The translations under genes and the position numbers were made by a program. From contig NZ_JBAXHI010000001.1 of the NCBI RefSeq assembly GCF_037138995.1, positions 124,001 through 188,000 on the forward strand: a stretch of DNA of 64,000 nucleotides. Reading direction: 5' to 3'. Shown in pieces: positions 43,973 through 51,725 of the stretch. The notes beneath the pieces were generated by a model. It saw only the letters and a list, made by a program, of their open reading frames with translations. It had not been told where the DNA came from and did no database searches. The stretch's first letter is position 1, and every line of letters begins with the position of its first letter. This stretch comes from Chlorohelix sp037138995 (GTDB lineage Bacteria > Chloroflexota > Chloroflexia > Chloroheliales > Chloroheliaceae).

Positions 43973-44493
43973 TATTTCTTACCTCTTTGTTGCCTACGCT
44001 CTTGCGCCAACCGTTCCAGCTTACAAACCAGCCGATCAAGGTTGGAGCGTTTTTCCAGCAATTTACTCCAGCATCCGGTCGGGTCGTTCAAACCGAAAGC
44101 GGTACGGGTAAACGGCTGCATCGCCAGTAAAAACTGGCTTCCGAAAAAACTTAAAGGACGATTTGTGGCGAAAAACAGTCGCGCCGCCGAGTTCAACCCA
44201 GAACGGTGAAACCAATTTGCCATTTTATCCAGTTCAAATTCTTCATCAAAAGGTTGTGATTGAGTCTCGCCCTTCGCTGCGAGAGCGGTACAACTATCAG
44301 GTAACGAAACGGGTTCGTTGTTGCGAAATTGATTTACCAAATGAGCCGGTAAACGCACCATTAGCCCACCTGCCTGACTGGCATGGCGGGCTTGAGATTC
44401 GCTTATTGCGCCCAGTTCAAGGAGTCGCTGCGCTTGCGCGGGGGTAGCCTGTATATTGACATAGCTTTCCCCAATATTTTCGCTATTTCTCAT
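43972..44493 (-). CDS. Hypothetical protein, first gene of the ASKHA operon
   Basis: A 173-residue soluble protein with no membrane segment or known domain. An N-terminal part (VNIQATPAQAQRLLELGAISESQARHASQAGGLMVRLPAHLVNQF) is helical, and the end is strongly basic (KLERLAQERRQQRGKK). It lies ~85 bases downstream of a good promoter and overlaps the DUF6754-type gene by one base, so it is probably the promoter-proximal gene of the operon. Confidence 0.7.
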   Translation of the reverse strand: MRNSENIGESYVNIQATPAQAQRLLELGAISESQARHASQAGGLMVRLPAHLVNQFRNNEPVSLPDSCTALAAKGETQSQPFDEEFELDKMANWFHRSGLNSAARLFFATNRPLSFFGSQFLLAMQPFTRTAFGLNDPTGCWSKLLEKRSNLDRLVCKLERLAQERRQQRGKK

Positions 44494-44576
44494 TACGCAG
44501 TTGCGACCGGCTTAAGTTACCTCAAACCCGAAATAAAATTCAATAAATATTTGTTATGTTAATACGTCTCAGCCCT

Positions 44577-44604
44577 ATGATACCATATTTTAAGGCTTTG
44601 TAAA
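44577..44604 (-). promoter_or_regulatory. Promoter of the ASKHA/DUF6754 operon
   Basis: On the minus strand TTTACA and TATCAT (each one mismatch from consensus) are spaced by 16 bases, ~84 bases ahead of the ATG at 44493. Confidence 0.55.
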
Positions 44605-44614
44605 TGGTTAATGC

Positions 44615-45004
44615 CTAATAAATAATTGGAAAGCGCTCTTCAAGGGTAGTACGCAATTTCTCAAGCAAGGCTGAGTCGGAAGGAAATGGAAGATAGAGGG
44701 CGCGAAACACAGCGGCGCGTGATTCAAGCGGAATTATCCAGAAACCTTGAGCAGTTTCGCGGCATCCGCCGAAATCCAACCATTTATAATGACGGCTGAA
44801 TAACTTGAAACCGCGTTGGATAGTTATGCCATCGGCATTTATCCGGTAATAACTTGGAGTAAAAAAGGGGAGTAAAGTAAATAAAAGAGCTAATGCCAGC
44901 GCACCTGCCACCATTAGGGGCAGACTAATCACCAGCGCCAGCCATATTACTGTCAATAATGCTAATAATATAGCAGAGCGCAGCCCACCACCGCGCTCCA
45001 CCAT
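44615..45004 (-). CDS. Small membrane protein with PH-like domain
   Basis: A 129-residue protein with two N-terminal membrane segments (AILLALLTVIWLALVISLPLMV and GALALALLFTLLPFF) and a ~75-residue cytoplasmic domain (YYRINADGITIQRGFKLFSRHYKWLDFGGCRE...FWIIPL). The domain resembles bacterial PH-type modules found behind membrane helices. It lies 24 bases downstream of the Ig-like surface protein gene and upstream of the ASKHA operon promoter. The Shine-Dalgarno sequence is weak, so the start is uncertain. Confidence 0.65.
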   Translation of the reverse strand: MVERGGGLRSAILLALLTVIWLALVISLPLMVAGALALALLFTLLPFFTPSYYRINADGITIQRGFKLFSRHYKWLDFGGCRETAQGFWIIPLESRAAVFRALYLPFPSDSALLEKLRTTLEERFPIIY

Positions 45005-45028
45005 AAGCCACTTACGCCATTCCAGCTT

Positions 45029-46480
45029 TTAACGCCTTGCTCGTTTGCGCCAAAGTATATAGGCTGACCACAAGCCGGAAATAGCTAACGAGAGTGTGCC
45101 ACTGCCAACCAATAACAAACCCCACCAACGCGGAAAGACTGAATTAGTAGAGCCTGTGGCAGGAGCTTTACCCGGTACTGCGGGTTGCGGTTGTAATTGA
45201 GTCCGACTCTGCCCGGTCTGGCTGCTGATAGCCCCAGCATAACCTTCGTAGCGACTGCCAGTGACTGCATCAATTACTTCGGCGAAAACATCCTGCGATA
45301 ACAAGCTGCCTACAGTACCGGCGGAGGCGGGAGGCGCTTCCACAGTCAGGCTGAGTACCGCAGAACGACCGGACGGCACATCGTAACCGCTCCAAATCAC
45401 ACGTTTGCCGTTATCTTCAGTGCGGGTTGAGCCAACATCTGATGAAGCCGATACCACCGACACGCCATTAGCAAGAGGGATTTCCACAGTGTTTTGCACA
45501 TTTATGGTGTTCTGGAGACCGTTATGCAACGTGAAAGTTAACACATAGCGGTTGCCTTTTCCAGAGGCGATTGGCGGCAACTCGGCAGCGCGGCACACTA
45601 CCAAATCTATCCGTCCTTGTATTGGGCTGGTCGGCGCACAATTGCTACCAGCTCCGGTACTTTCGGTAGTTGAAGGAACTGTAGTGGTGGGCGGAACGGT
45701 AGCGGTAGGAGGAGCAGTAGTGGTCGGTGGAGTAGTAGTAACAGGCGTATTAGTAACCGGACGAGGTATCAGATTAAAATTAACGTATGAGATTGCACCC
45801 CCGCTCACCGATACCTTCACTGTATCCAGCCCATTATCGGTCACATACAGAGTTCTGTCATAATCAACCCCAATCGTATGGTTGCCGGGTTTTATATCAC
45901 CATAGCCATAATTGCCCCACGCATCAACATATTGTTGTTGCCTTCCGTCCAGAGTAACTTTTCCGTTAGGACCGGGATAAGGCTTGCCCTGCAAGGTAAT
46001 TTTTCCAACGATGGTCCCCAACGTAAAGCCTTGTCCCGATAGAGAAATGGGATAAATAAGTCGTGCTGCAGTGCCGTAAGCAACTTCCAGAGTAGCGTTG
46101 TAATTCGCAATGTTAGTGGGACTAAAACTAACATTATATGTACAGCTTGCATTTGGGGCTAACCCTCCACTGCAAGTGGTACCTGTAACGCTGAAAGCAG
46201 AGCCTCCGGGTACAATGCTATACCCGGTAATGTTGATAGTATTTGGGTTAGTATTACTAAAAGTCACTACACTGTTAGCAGTAGTACCAACATTTACCGA
46301 ACCAAAATTCCCGCCAGATGCAGTTTGAGAAACTGGCGCAGCCTCAACCCCGATAGCAGGCGCTAAACTTACTAATAATAATAACACCCAAAGAATACGC
46401 CCTAAGCGAGCCGGATTAAGACCGACTCTGCGTAGCTTTGAGGCAACACTTTTTTGCTGATTCCGCTTTAATCTGAACAT
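45029..46480 (-). CDS. Ig-like surface protein with C-terminal anchor
   Basis: A 483-residue exported protein. A signal peptide (ILWVLLLLVSLAPAIGVEAAP) is followed by an ASPM/SPD-2/Hydin-type Ig domain (NFGSVNVGTTANSVVTFSNT...CSGGLAPNASCTYNVSFSP), then a carboxypeptidase-regulatory-like beta domain (GKITLQGKPYPGPNGKVTLDG). A Thr/Pro-rich linker and a DUF11-like beta domain come next. The end is KAPATG, a membrane helix (WGLLLVGSGTLSLAISGLWSAYIL) and a basic tail. The ending resembles a sortase sorting signal, though APATG is not a canonical LPxTG. A good AGGAGAAA site precedes the ATG. Confidence 0.82.
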   Translation of the reverse strand: MFRLKRNQQKSVASKLRRVGLNPARLGRILWVLLLLVSLAPAIGVEAAPVSQTASGGNFGSVNVGTTANSVVTFSNTNPNTINITGYSIVPGGSAFSVTGTTCSGGLAPNASCTYNVSFSPTNIANYNATLEVAYGTAARLIYPISLSGQGFTLGTIVGKITLQGKPYPGPNGKVTLDGRQQQYVDAWGNYGYGDIKPGNHTIGVDYDRTLYVTDNGLDTVKVSVSGGAISYVNFNLIPRPVTNTPVTTTPPTTTAPPTATVPPTTTVPSTTESTGAGSNCAPTSPIQGRIDLVVCRAAELPPIASGKGNRYVLTFTLHNGLQNTINVQNTVEIPLANGVSVVSASSDVGSTRTEDNGKRVIWSGYDVPSGRSAVLSLTVEAPPASAGTVGSLLSQDVFAEVIDAVTGSRYEGYAGAISSQTGQSRTQLQPQPAVPGKAPATGSTNSVFPRWWGLLLVGSGTLSLAISGLWSAYILWRKRARR

Positions 46481-46576
46481 GCCTTTTCTCCTGTAAAGCC
46501 AACAACTAGAGGTTAATTTGCAAATTTTATATTGTTGAACCGTAGGATTTTAGTTTATTGAAGATAATACTAACTA

Positions 46577-46604
46577 ATCATAACAAAGATAGTAGTATAG
46601 TCAA
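46577..46604 (-). promoter_or_regulatory. Promoter of the Ig-like surface protein gene
   Basis: On the minus strand TTGACT and TATGAT (each one mismatch) are spaced by 16 bases, ~97 bases upstream of the start codon at 46480. Confidence 0.6.
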
Positions 46605-46644
46605 TAACAATAAACGCAAGGGAGCGGGAATTTTACGAGACAGA

Positions 46645-47109
46645 TTATTTTTTATTGTTAGCTTCGGCGCTATCTATAACAATTGTTACAGGTCCATCGT
46701 TTTCTATCGCAACCAGCATTTCTGCGCCAAAACGCCCGGTTTCTACTTTTAATCCGGTTTCCCTTATTTTATTGACGAAGTAATGCACCAGCGGTTCCGC
46801 TACATCCGGCAATGCGGCATTTAGGAAGCTGGGTCTTCTGCCTTTACGGGTATCGGCATAGAGCGTAAACTGGGATACCACCAGCAATTCGCCGCGAGGC
46901 ACAAGGTCAAGCGCGGATAGATTCATTTTACCATCATTATCTTCAAATATACGTAGGTTGGAAATTTTGTTGGAGAGGTAATCGGCATCGGCTTGGACAT
47001 CGCCATGTGTTACTCCTACCAGCACAACGAAGCCTTTGCCGCATTGCCCTACCACTTCGTTTTCCACCGTAACCTGACCCCGCCGCACCCGCTGAATAAT
47101 CGCTTTCAT
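46645..47109 (-). CDS. dtd: D-aminoacyl-tRNA deacylase
   Basis: A 154-residue DTD-type deacylase that removes D-amino acids mischarged onto tRNA. Family landmarks are the N-terminus MKAIIQRVRRGQVTVENEVV, the catalytic-site SQFTLYAD and the Gly-Pro segment NDGPVTIVIDS. The length is typical. It lies 84 bases downstream of ispDF on the same strand. Confidence 0.95.
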   Translation of the reverse strand: MKAIIQRVRRGQVTVENEVVGQCGKGFVVLVGVTHGDVQADADYLSNKISNLRIFEDNDGKMNLSALDLVPRGELLVVSQFTLYADTRKGRRPSFLNAALPDVAEPLVHYFVNKIRETGLKVETGRFGAEMLVAIENDGPVTIVIDSAEANNKK

Positions 47110-47193
47110 TCTGAGAAGTCTCTTTCCTTTATCACAAACGAAAAGCGACGTTACCGCCGCCCTGCGTCAAAAAAATCAAAGGGTTTTCCGAAA

Positions 47194-48435
47194 TTACCGC
47201 TTGTGCAATAGCGCTACTGCCTGCCCTTCCATACCTTCCATGCGCCCGACAAAACCAAGTTCTTCGGTAGTGGTGGCTTTAACATTAATGAGGGTAGCTT
47301 CAATTTGCAAAACCTGTGCCAGCGCCTCGCGCATAGCCGGAATATAGGAAGCTAGTTTTGGACGTTGTGCCGCTACCGTTGCGTCAATATTCAAGATTTG
47401 CCAGTTGCGTTCGTAGATAAGATTACGGACATGCTCCAGCATTTTAAGGCTGGAAATATCCTTGTAAATTGGGTCGGTAGGCGGAAAGTACCGCCCGATG
47501 TCGCCCAAACCAGCAGCGCCTAGCAGCGCGTTGATTATCACATGGGTTAGCACATCGGCATCGCTATGCCCATCCAGCCCAAGCTCAAAAGGCACTTCCA
47601 CGCCACCTAGAATCAGTTTTCTACCCTTTGCCAGACGGTGTACGTCAAAGCCCTGTCCTATCCTAATTTCGGGAAGAGTTTTGCTAACCGCCGTTTCTAT
47701 TACAGCCGTAGTCTCTGGTTTTTGCTCCTGCGATTCTAGCGTGAAAAGCTGTCGTGCAATAACCAAATCTTCAGGGGTAGTTACTTTAAAGTTGTTATAG
47801 CTGGCACGATAAACCTTTACAGGCTGCCCCATCAATTCAAGCAGCATCGCATCGTCTGTAACATCAAGGTTGCGTGTAATTGCTTGGCGGTGCGCTTCAC
47901 AGATTGCAGAGTAGCTAAAAATCTGGGGAGTCTGGATTGCCCACAGAAGGTCGCGGGCAGGCGTACTCTCCACCAAACCATTCTCGTCCACCAGTTTGAT
48001 AGTATCCTTAACGGGAACAGCCGCTACTGCTGCGCCATGTTCCTGCGCTGCTGCCAAGCCATCCATAAGTATTTGCGGGGTAATGAAAGGGCGTGCGCCA
48101 TCATGAATCATCACCCAACCGGGCGGGTTAGCTTCAAAAGCCTGTAAACCTGCCCAGACCGAATCTTGGCGACGCGACCCACCCGGTACAATCCTTTTCA
48201 GCTTTTGCAAGCCCATTTCGTAAGCCAGAGCGCGTCCACGCATCAGGTTATCTTCATTTAGCACTATCACATATTCGGAAATTAGCGGTGAGGCTTCAAA
48301 AACCTCAACGGTGTGAAATAACAGTGGGCGACCTTCCATCAGTGCAAATTGCTTGTCCAGACCAGCCATGCGCGTACTGCGCCCCGCTGCTACTATTACA
48401 GCCACAACCTTGTTTGAATTATTATTTTGTGTCAT
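47194..48435 (-). CDS. ispDF: Bifunctional IspD-IspF enzyme of the MEP isoprenoid pathway
   Basis: A 413-residue fusion. Residues ~8-235 are IspD (2-C-methyl-D-erythritol 4-phosphate cytidylyltransferase) with the nucleotide-binding VIVAAGRSTRMAGLDKQF, WVMIHDGARPF and TDDAMLLE. Residues ~255-410 are IspF (2,4-cyclodiphosphate synthase) with the metal ligands in QGFDVHRL and LDGHSDADVLTH and the end ATTTEELGFVGR. The two enzymes catalyse non-consecutive steps; IspE, the step between, is not here. The ATG overlaps the stop of the PIN/TRAM gene by one base. Confidence 0.96.
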   Translation of the reverse strand: MTQNNNSNKVVAVIVAAGRSTRMAGLDKQFALMEGRPLLFHTVEVFEASPLISEYVIVLNEDNLMRGRALAYEMGLQKLKRIVPGGSRRQDSVWAGLQAFEANPPGWVMIHDGARPFITPQILMDGLAAAQEHGAAVAAVPVKDTIKLVDENGLVESTPARDLLWAIQTPQIFSYSAICEAHRQAITRNLDVTDDAMLLELMGQPVKVYRASYNNFKVTTPEDLVIARQLFTLESQEQKPETTAVIETAVSKTLPEIRIGQGFDVHRLAKGRKLILGGVEVPFELGLDGHSDADVLTHVIINALLGAAGLGDIGRYFPPTDPIYKDISSLKMLEHVRNLIYERNWQILNIDATVAAQRPKLASYIPAMREALAQVLQIEATLINVKATTTEELGFVGRMEGMEGQAVALLHKR

Positions 48436-49508
48436 TATTCATAGCCAGAGTTACGCACTTGTGCGAATATCATACGTCCTGCTACGGTTTGCAGCACGCG
48501 GGTAACAGTAATAGTAACTTCTTGGTTCATATAACGCCTGCCGTTTTCAACCACTATCATCGTGCCGTCATCAAGGTAACTCAAGCCCTGACCCATTTCC
48601 TTGCCTTCCTGAGTTATCCGTACTATTAACTCTTCACCGGGCAACACCACGGGTCGGACTGCCTGAGCCAATTCGTTGACATTCAAAACCTTAACACCTT
48701 GTAATTCCGCCACCCGGTTAAGGTTATAATCGTTGGTAATAACGGGAAAATGGTTAGTCTTGGCAATTTTTACCAGTTTGCCATCTACCTCGTTTACATC
48801 GGGCGTATCAATTTCGGAGATTTCAATCGGTACAACCGAGTCTTTTCGAAGCTTCCGCAACATTTCCAAGCCACGCTGCCCACGATTGCGGCGTTGCGGG
48901 TCGGAGCTATCGGCAATGTGCTGGAGTTCGTTTAGTACGAAACGAGGAATAATAAGCGTACCTTCAATGAAGCCGGTCTGGCTCACATCGGCAATACGCC
49001 CATCTATAATAGCGCTGGTATCAACTAATATGCTACGAGAAAAATTATTATTAGTATTAGCATTTTCTTTAGACAAAGAACTGGCTGCCCGGTTCATGCC
49101 CAGAAACTCAAAAACCTCGCGTTTACGCATAACCATTATGGATACGCCTAGATAGCCAAATACAATGGCGCCTGTGACAGGCAGAATATTTCCGAGCAAG
49201 CCCGGTAATTGCGCGAGAGGGAAAGTAAGCAAACCTGCTACCACTAAACCTAAAGTCAGCCCAATACTACTGGCAATCAAATCTATGGCAGGTAGCATTT
49301 TTACCCATTTACGAGCGTAGCTGAAAGGCACAATGGTAAAATATGGGGCAGCAGTAGCGCCTATTGCCGCGCCAGCCAGCATCAGCAGTACAACCAACTG
49401 CCTTTGCTCCGGCGCTTGCAATTCCTGTGAGATGGCGCTGCCCAGTTGCCAGCCAAGTATCCCAAATACCACCATTCCTAACAGGCGGAAAAAAAAACGG
49501 GTATTCAT
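48435..49508 (-). CDS. PIN/TRAM-domain membrane protein (YacL type)
   Basis: A 357-residue protein. Four N-terminal membrane helices (residues ~5-130) are followed by a PIN nuclease-like domain with conserved acidic residues (LVDTSAIIDGRIADV, VNEVDGKLVKIAKTNHFPVITNDYNLN) and a C-terminal TRAM RNA-binding domain (PGEELIVRITQEGKEMGQGLSYLDDGTMIVVENG). The arrangement is that of YacL, which also precedes ispD in Bacillus-type genomes. It may be a membrane-bound ribonuclease; the target is unknown. Confidence 0.92.
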   Translation of the reverse strand: MNTRFFFRLLGMVVFGILGWQLGSAISQELQAPEQRQLVVLLMLAGAAIGATAAPYFTIVPFSYARKWVKMLPAIDLIASSIGLTLGLVVAGLLTFPLAQLPGLLGNILPVTGAIVFGYLGVSIMVMRKREVFEFLGMNRAASSLSKENANTNNNFSRSILVDTSAIIDGRIADVSQTGFIEGTLIIPRFVLNELQHIADSSDPQRRNRGQRGLEMLRKLRKDSVVPIEISEIDTPDVNEVDGKLVKIAKTNHFPVITNDYNLNRVAELQGVKVLNVNELAQAVRPVVLPGEELIVRITQEGKEMGQGLSYLDDGTMIVVENGRRYMNQEVTITVTRVLQTVAGRMIFAQVRNSGYE

Positions 49509-49831
49509 GGCTAAGACTCCGTATAATAACAGCGCCCTCGATGGTCAGGTTCATCGGAGTGTATATAAAACTTAAGATAAATTTGAATAGCGCATTTAAT
49601 AAAGACTGCATTTTCTTTGTTTCCATTTTCCGAAACGCGACCTGACCTCTACCAAGGGCGTTTTTAAAAAATAGCCAGTGACCTGACGGCTCTCCCAAGT
49701 TACAATTGTGTCTATTTTGGGAGTTAAACTTTGTCCGAGTCAAGTCGCTATGTGGCAGAAAAAGTCTAGTATAATATTACCATTCACATAAAAGGGTGTC
49801 AAAGCCTTATCGTAGTATTTAGAAGGATGCT
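49509..49831. other. Non-coding divergent intergenic region
   Basis: 323 bp between the PIN/TRAM gene (-) and a DUF192 lipoprotein gene (+). It is AT-rich and should hold two divergent promoters; a TATAAT-like hexamer lies near 49771 but has no clear -35 partner. GACCTGAC occurs twice, 41 bp apart (49639 and 49680), which may be chance. I see no RNA gene. Confidence 0.5.
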
Positions 49832-50386
49832 ATGTCGAAACCAAAGGTTTTAATTTTAGTCGTATTTATTGTTTGCGCTTTAATTCTGAACGGGTGCGGC
49901 GATTCAATACAAAGTGTATCTCAGCCTACCACTACCAACGTAGTGATTACCACAACTTCAATTTCTGCAACGATACCTGCCACGACTCCAGCATTTGCCA
50001 CATCCGGTCAGTCTCAGCTTACTGTTTCTATGGCTGCAATTCGCAAAACTAACGGCGAAGAAATAAAAATGACAGTCGAGTTAGCGCGTACTTCAAGAGA
50101 ACAGGAAACAGGTTTGATGGGAAGACAAAGCTTGCCAACCGATAGGGGTATGCTTTTCATTTTCCCAGAGACCGGAAAATATAGCTTCTGGATGAAAGAT
50201 ACGCCATTGGCACTTTCTATTGCCTTTATCACCGCTGACGGCAAATTGGTAGATATCCGAGATATGAACCCGTTATCAGAAGAAATAATAACGCCCAAAG
50301 CTGAGCATCTTTATGCGCTGGAGGTAACACAGGGTTACTTCACGCAAAAAGGAGTCAAAGTGGGCGATGTTTTCAAATTAGGCTAG
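49832..50386 (+). CDS. DUF192 lipoprotein
   Basis: A 184-residue secreted lipoprotein. The N-terminus is a lipoprotein signal (VLILVVFIVCALILNGCGDS, lipobox Leu-Asn-Gly-Cys with Cys near residue 25), followed by a Thr-rich spacer and a DUF192 domain (VELARTSREQETGLMGRQSLPTDRGMLFIFPETGKYSFWMKDTPLALSIAFI). DUF192 is a small beta-rich domain of unknown function found mostly on exported proteins. It converges on and overlaps the Lon-N gene by 4 bases. Confidence 0.9.
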   Translation: MSKPKVLILVVFIVCALILNGCGDSIQSVSQPTTTNVVITTTSISATIPATTPAFATSGQSQLTVSMAAIRKTNGEEIKMTVELARTSREQETGLMGRQSLPTDRGMLFIFPETGKYSFWMKDTPLALSIAFITADGKLVDIRDMNPLSEEIITPKAEHLYALEVTQGYFTQKGVKVGDVFKLG

Positions 50387-51126
50387 TTCTGGGAGAAACG
50401 TTTACCAATATTGAAGGCAGAACGGCGACCTGTACCATTTTCCACACCATGTTCAGTTTCTTCCGAGTGTTGCATAATCTTGTGCAGAAACTCGGTTTCA
50501 CTAATAAGCAAAGTCAATTCATTGTGCAAACGTTTATAAGGGTCTTCATTTTCTAAAAGATTTTGTTTGTCTTCCAAACTAATTTGGGGCAGCCAATGTG
50601 GTATAAGGTAGGAAAGCACTGCTGGGTCTTCAGGAATATCCAAATCCTCGATGCGTTTATGAGCAATATTCATAAGCACATCTAGGTAATTCTGGAAAAC
50701 CTGTGTAACGCGCCCAACTAATTGGTCGGTTTCAGCAGAAGAGGCGCTAAGCTGACCATCGGGCCAAAGCTCAATATCGGCGGTTACATAGGGCTTTTCT
50801 TCATGATATTGAAGCAAACGAAATCGCTCAGTGCCGATTGTGCTGATTAGCATGCGACCGTCATCAAGGCGGGTAACATCGGTGATTTTCGCCAAAGTGC
50901 CTACACGATGCAATGGCGGTAAGGAATCTTGCAATTTATTGCCTTGCATATCTTCCTTCGCGTCCGAAAAATCACCATCTATAAGCACAATGCCAAAAGG
51001 TTTATCATCACGCAAGCACTCATTTATCATTAAACGGTAACGCGGTTCAAATATTTGTAAAGCTTGAAACATCTGTGGGAATAACACAGTGTTCAGCGGA
51101 AAGAGCGGTACATCTTTTATAATCAT
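50383..51126 (-). CDS. Lon N-terminal-domain (substrate-binding) protein
   Basis: A 247-residue protein matching the N-terminal substrate-binding domain of Lon without the ATPase and protease parts. It begins IKDVPLFPLNTVLFPQMFQALQIFEPRYRLMI, includes VGTLAKITDVTRLDDGRMLISTIGTERFRLL, and ends with the helical bundle segment (YLIPHWLPQISLEDKQNLLE). Stand-alone LON_N proteins are common, and their role is not established. The start is at the usual position for the family. Confidence 0.9.
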   Translation of the reverse strand: MIIKDVPLFPLNTVLFPQMFQALQIFEPRYRLMINECLRDDKPFGIVLIDGDFSDAKEDMQGNKLQDSLPPLHRVGTLAKITDVTRLDDGRMLISTIGTERFRLLQYHEEKPYVTADIELWPDGQLSASSAETDQLVGRVTQVFQNYLDVLMNIAHKRIEDLDIPEDPAVLSYLIPHWLPQISLEDKQNLLENEDPYKRLHNELTLLISETEFLHKIMQHSEETEHGVENGTGRRSAFNIGKRFSQN

Positions 51127-51725
51127 TGCCTGTTGTAATCCTGACTAAGTAGGTCTTATATGACCTGAATAGCTTAAAGACCTTGCTATCAGAAGTATAG
51201 GAATAAAACTACCTTGTCGCAACACATGTGATGGTAAAGGGCTGTGAAAATTGTGTTAGCACTAAGTAAAACCGGGCGCTATCGAACTTGCCATATAACG
51301 GAAATGTAACTTATAATATTAATAATTAAGTTAAAAGGTAGTATAAACAGTTACATTTAGCCTTAATAGAGTTTGTCATTATAGAAAAGGTATAGTTACC
51401 GGAGTAATCTTAGATAATAGGGCTAAATAGTCGTTGATATAGGAAGCATTTCAGGTTTTGTATTTTGGATAAACTCAAATCAGAATCTTGAAATTTCTTT
51501 TTTTAATTTTCGAGCTTGGAAAATAGGCGCAGGAGCATAGAGCAGAACATTCACAAGCTTTTCTACAACGCTCAAATAGCGGAAGGGTAAGCAGTACAAT
51601 AGCAGAGCTGCTTAAAATCTCATTCGGCTAAAGGAACTACTATTAATAAATGTTCCATCTGTTTTTCAGAAAATAATTTGCCTCCATATTTCAATATAAT
51701 TGTTCTTTTAATGGTACAAGTTTGA
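51127..51725. other. Long AT-rich intergenic region before the hybrid kinase
   Basis: 599 bp between divergent genes with no supported ORF. It is AT-rich with scattered A/T tracts. A TATAAT hexamer at 51695-51700 may be the -10 of the kinase promoter but no convincing -35 lies 16-18 bases upstream. I see no RNA gene, repeat or terminator in it. Its length leaves room for a regulatory RNA or several operators. Confidence 0.5.

Noticed and set aside
49639..49687. GACCTGAC repeated 41 bp apart as a possible operator
   Set aside because: Two copies of an 8-mer are too few to distinguish from chance and they are not placed relative to a clear promoter.
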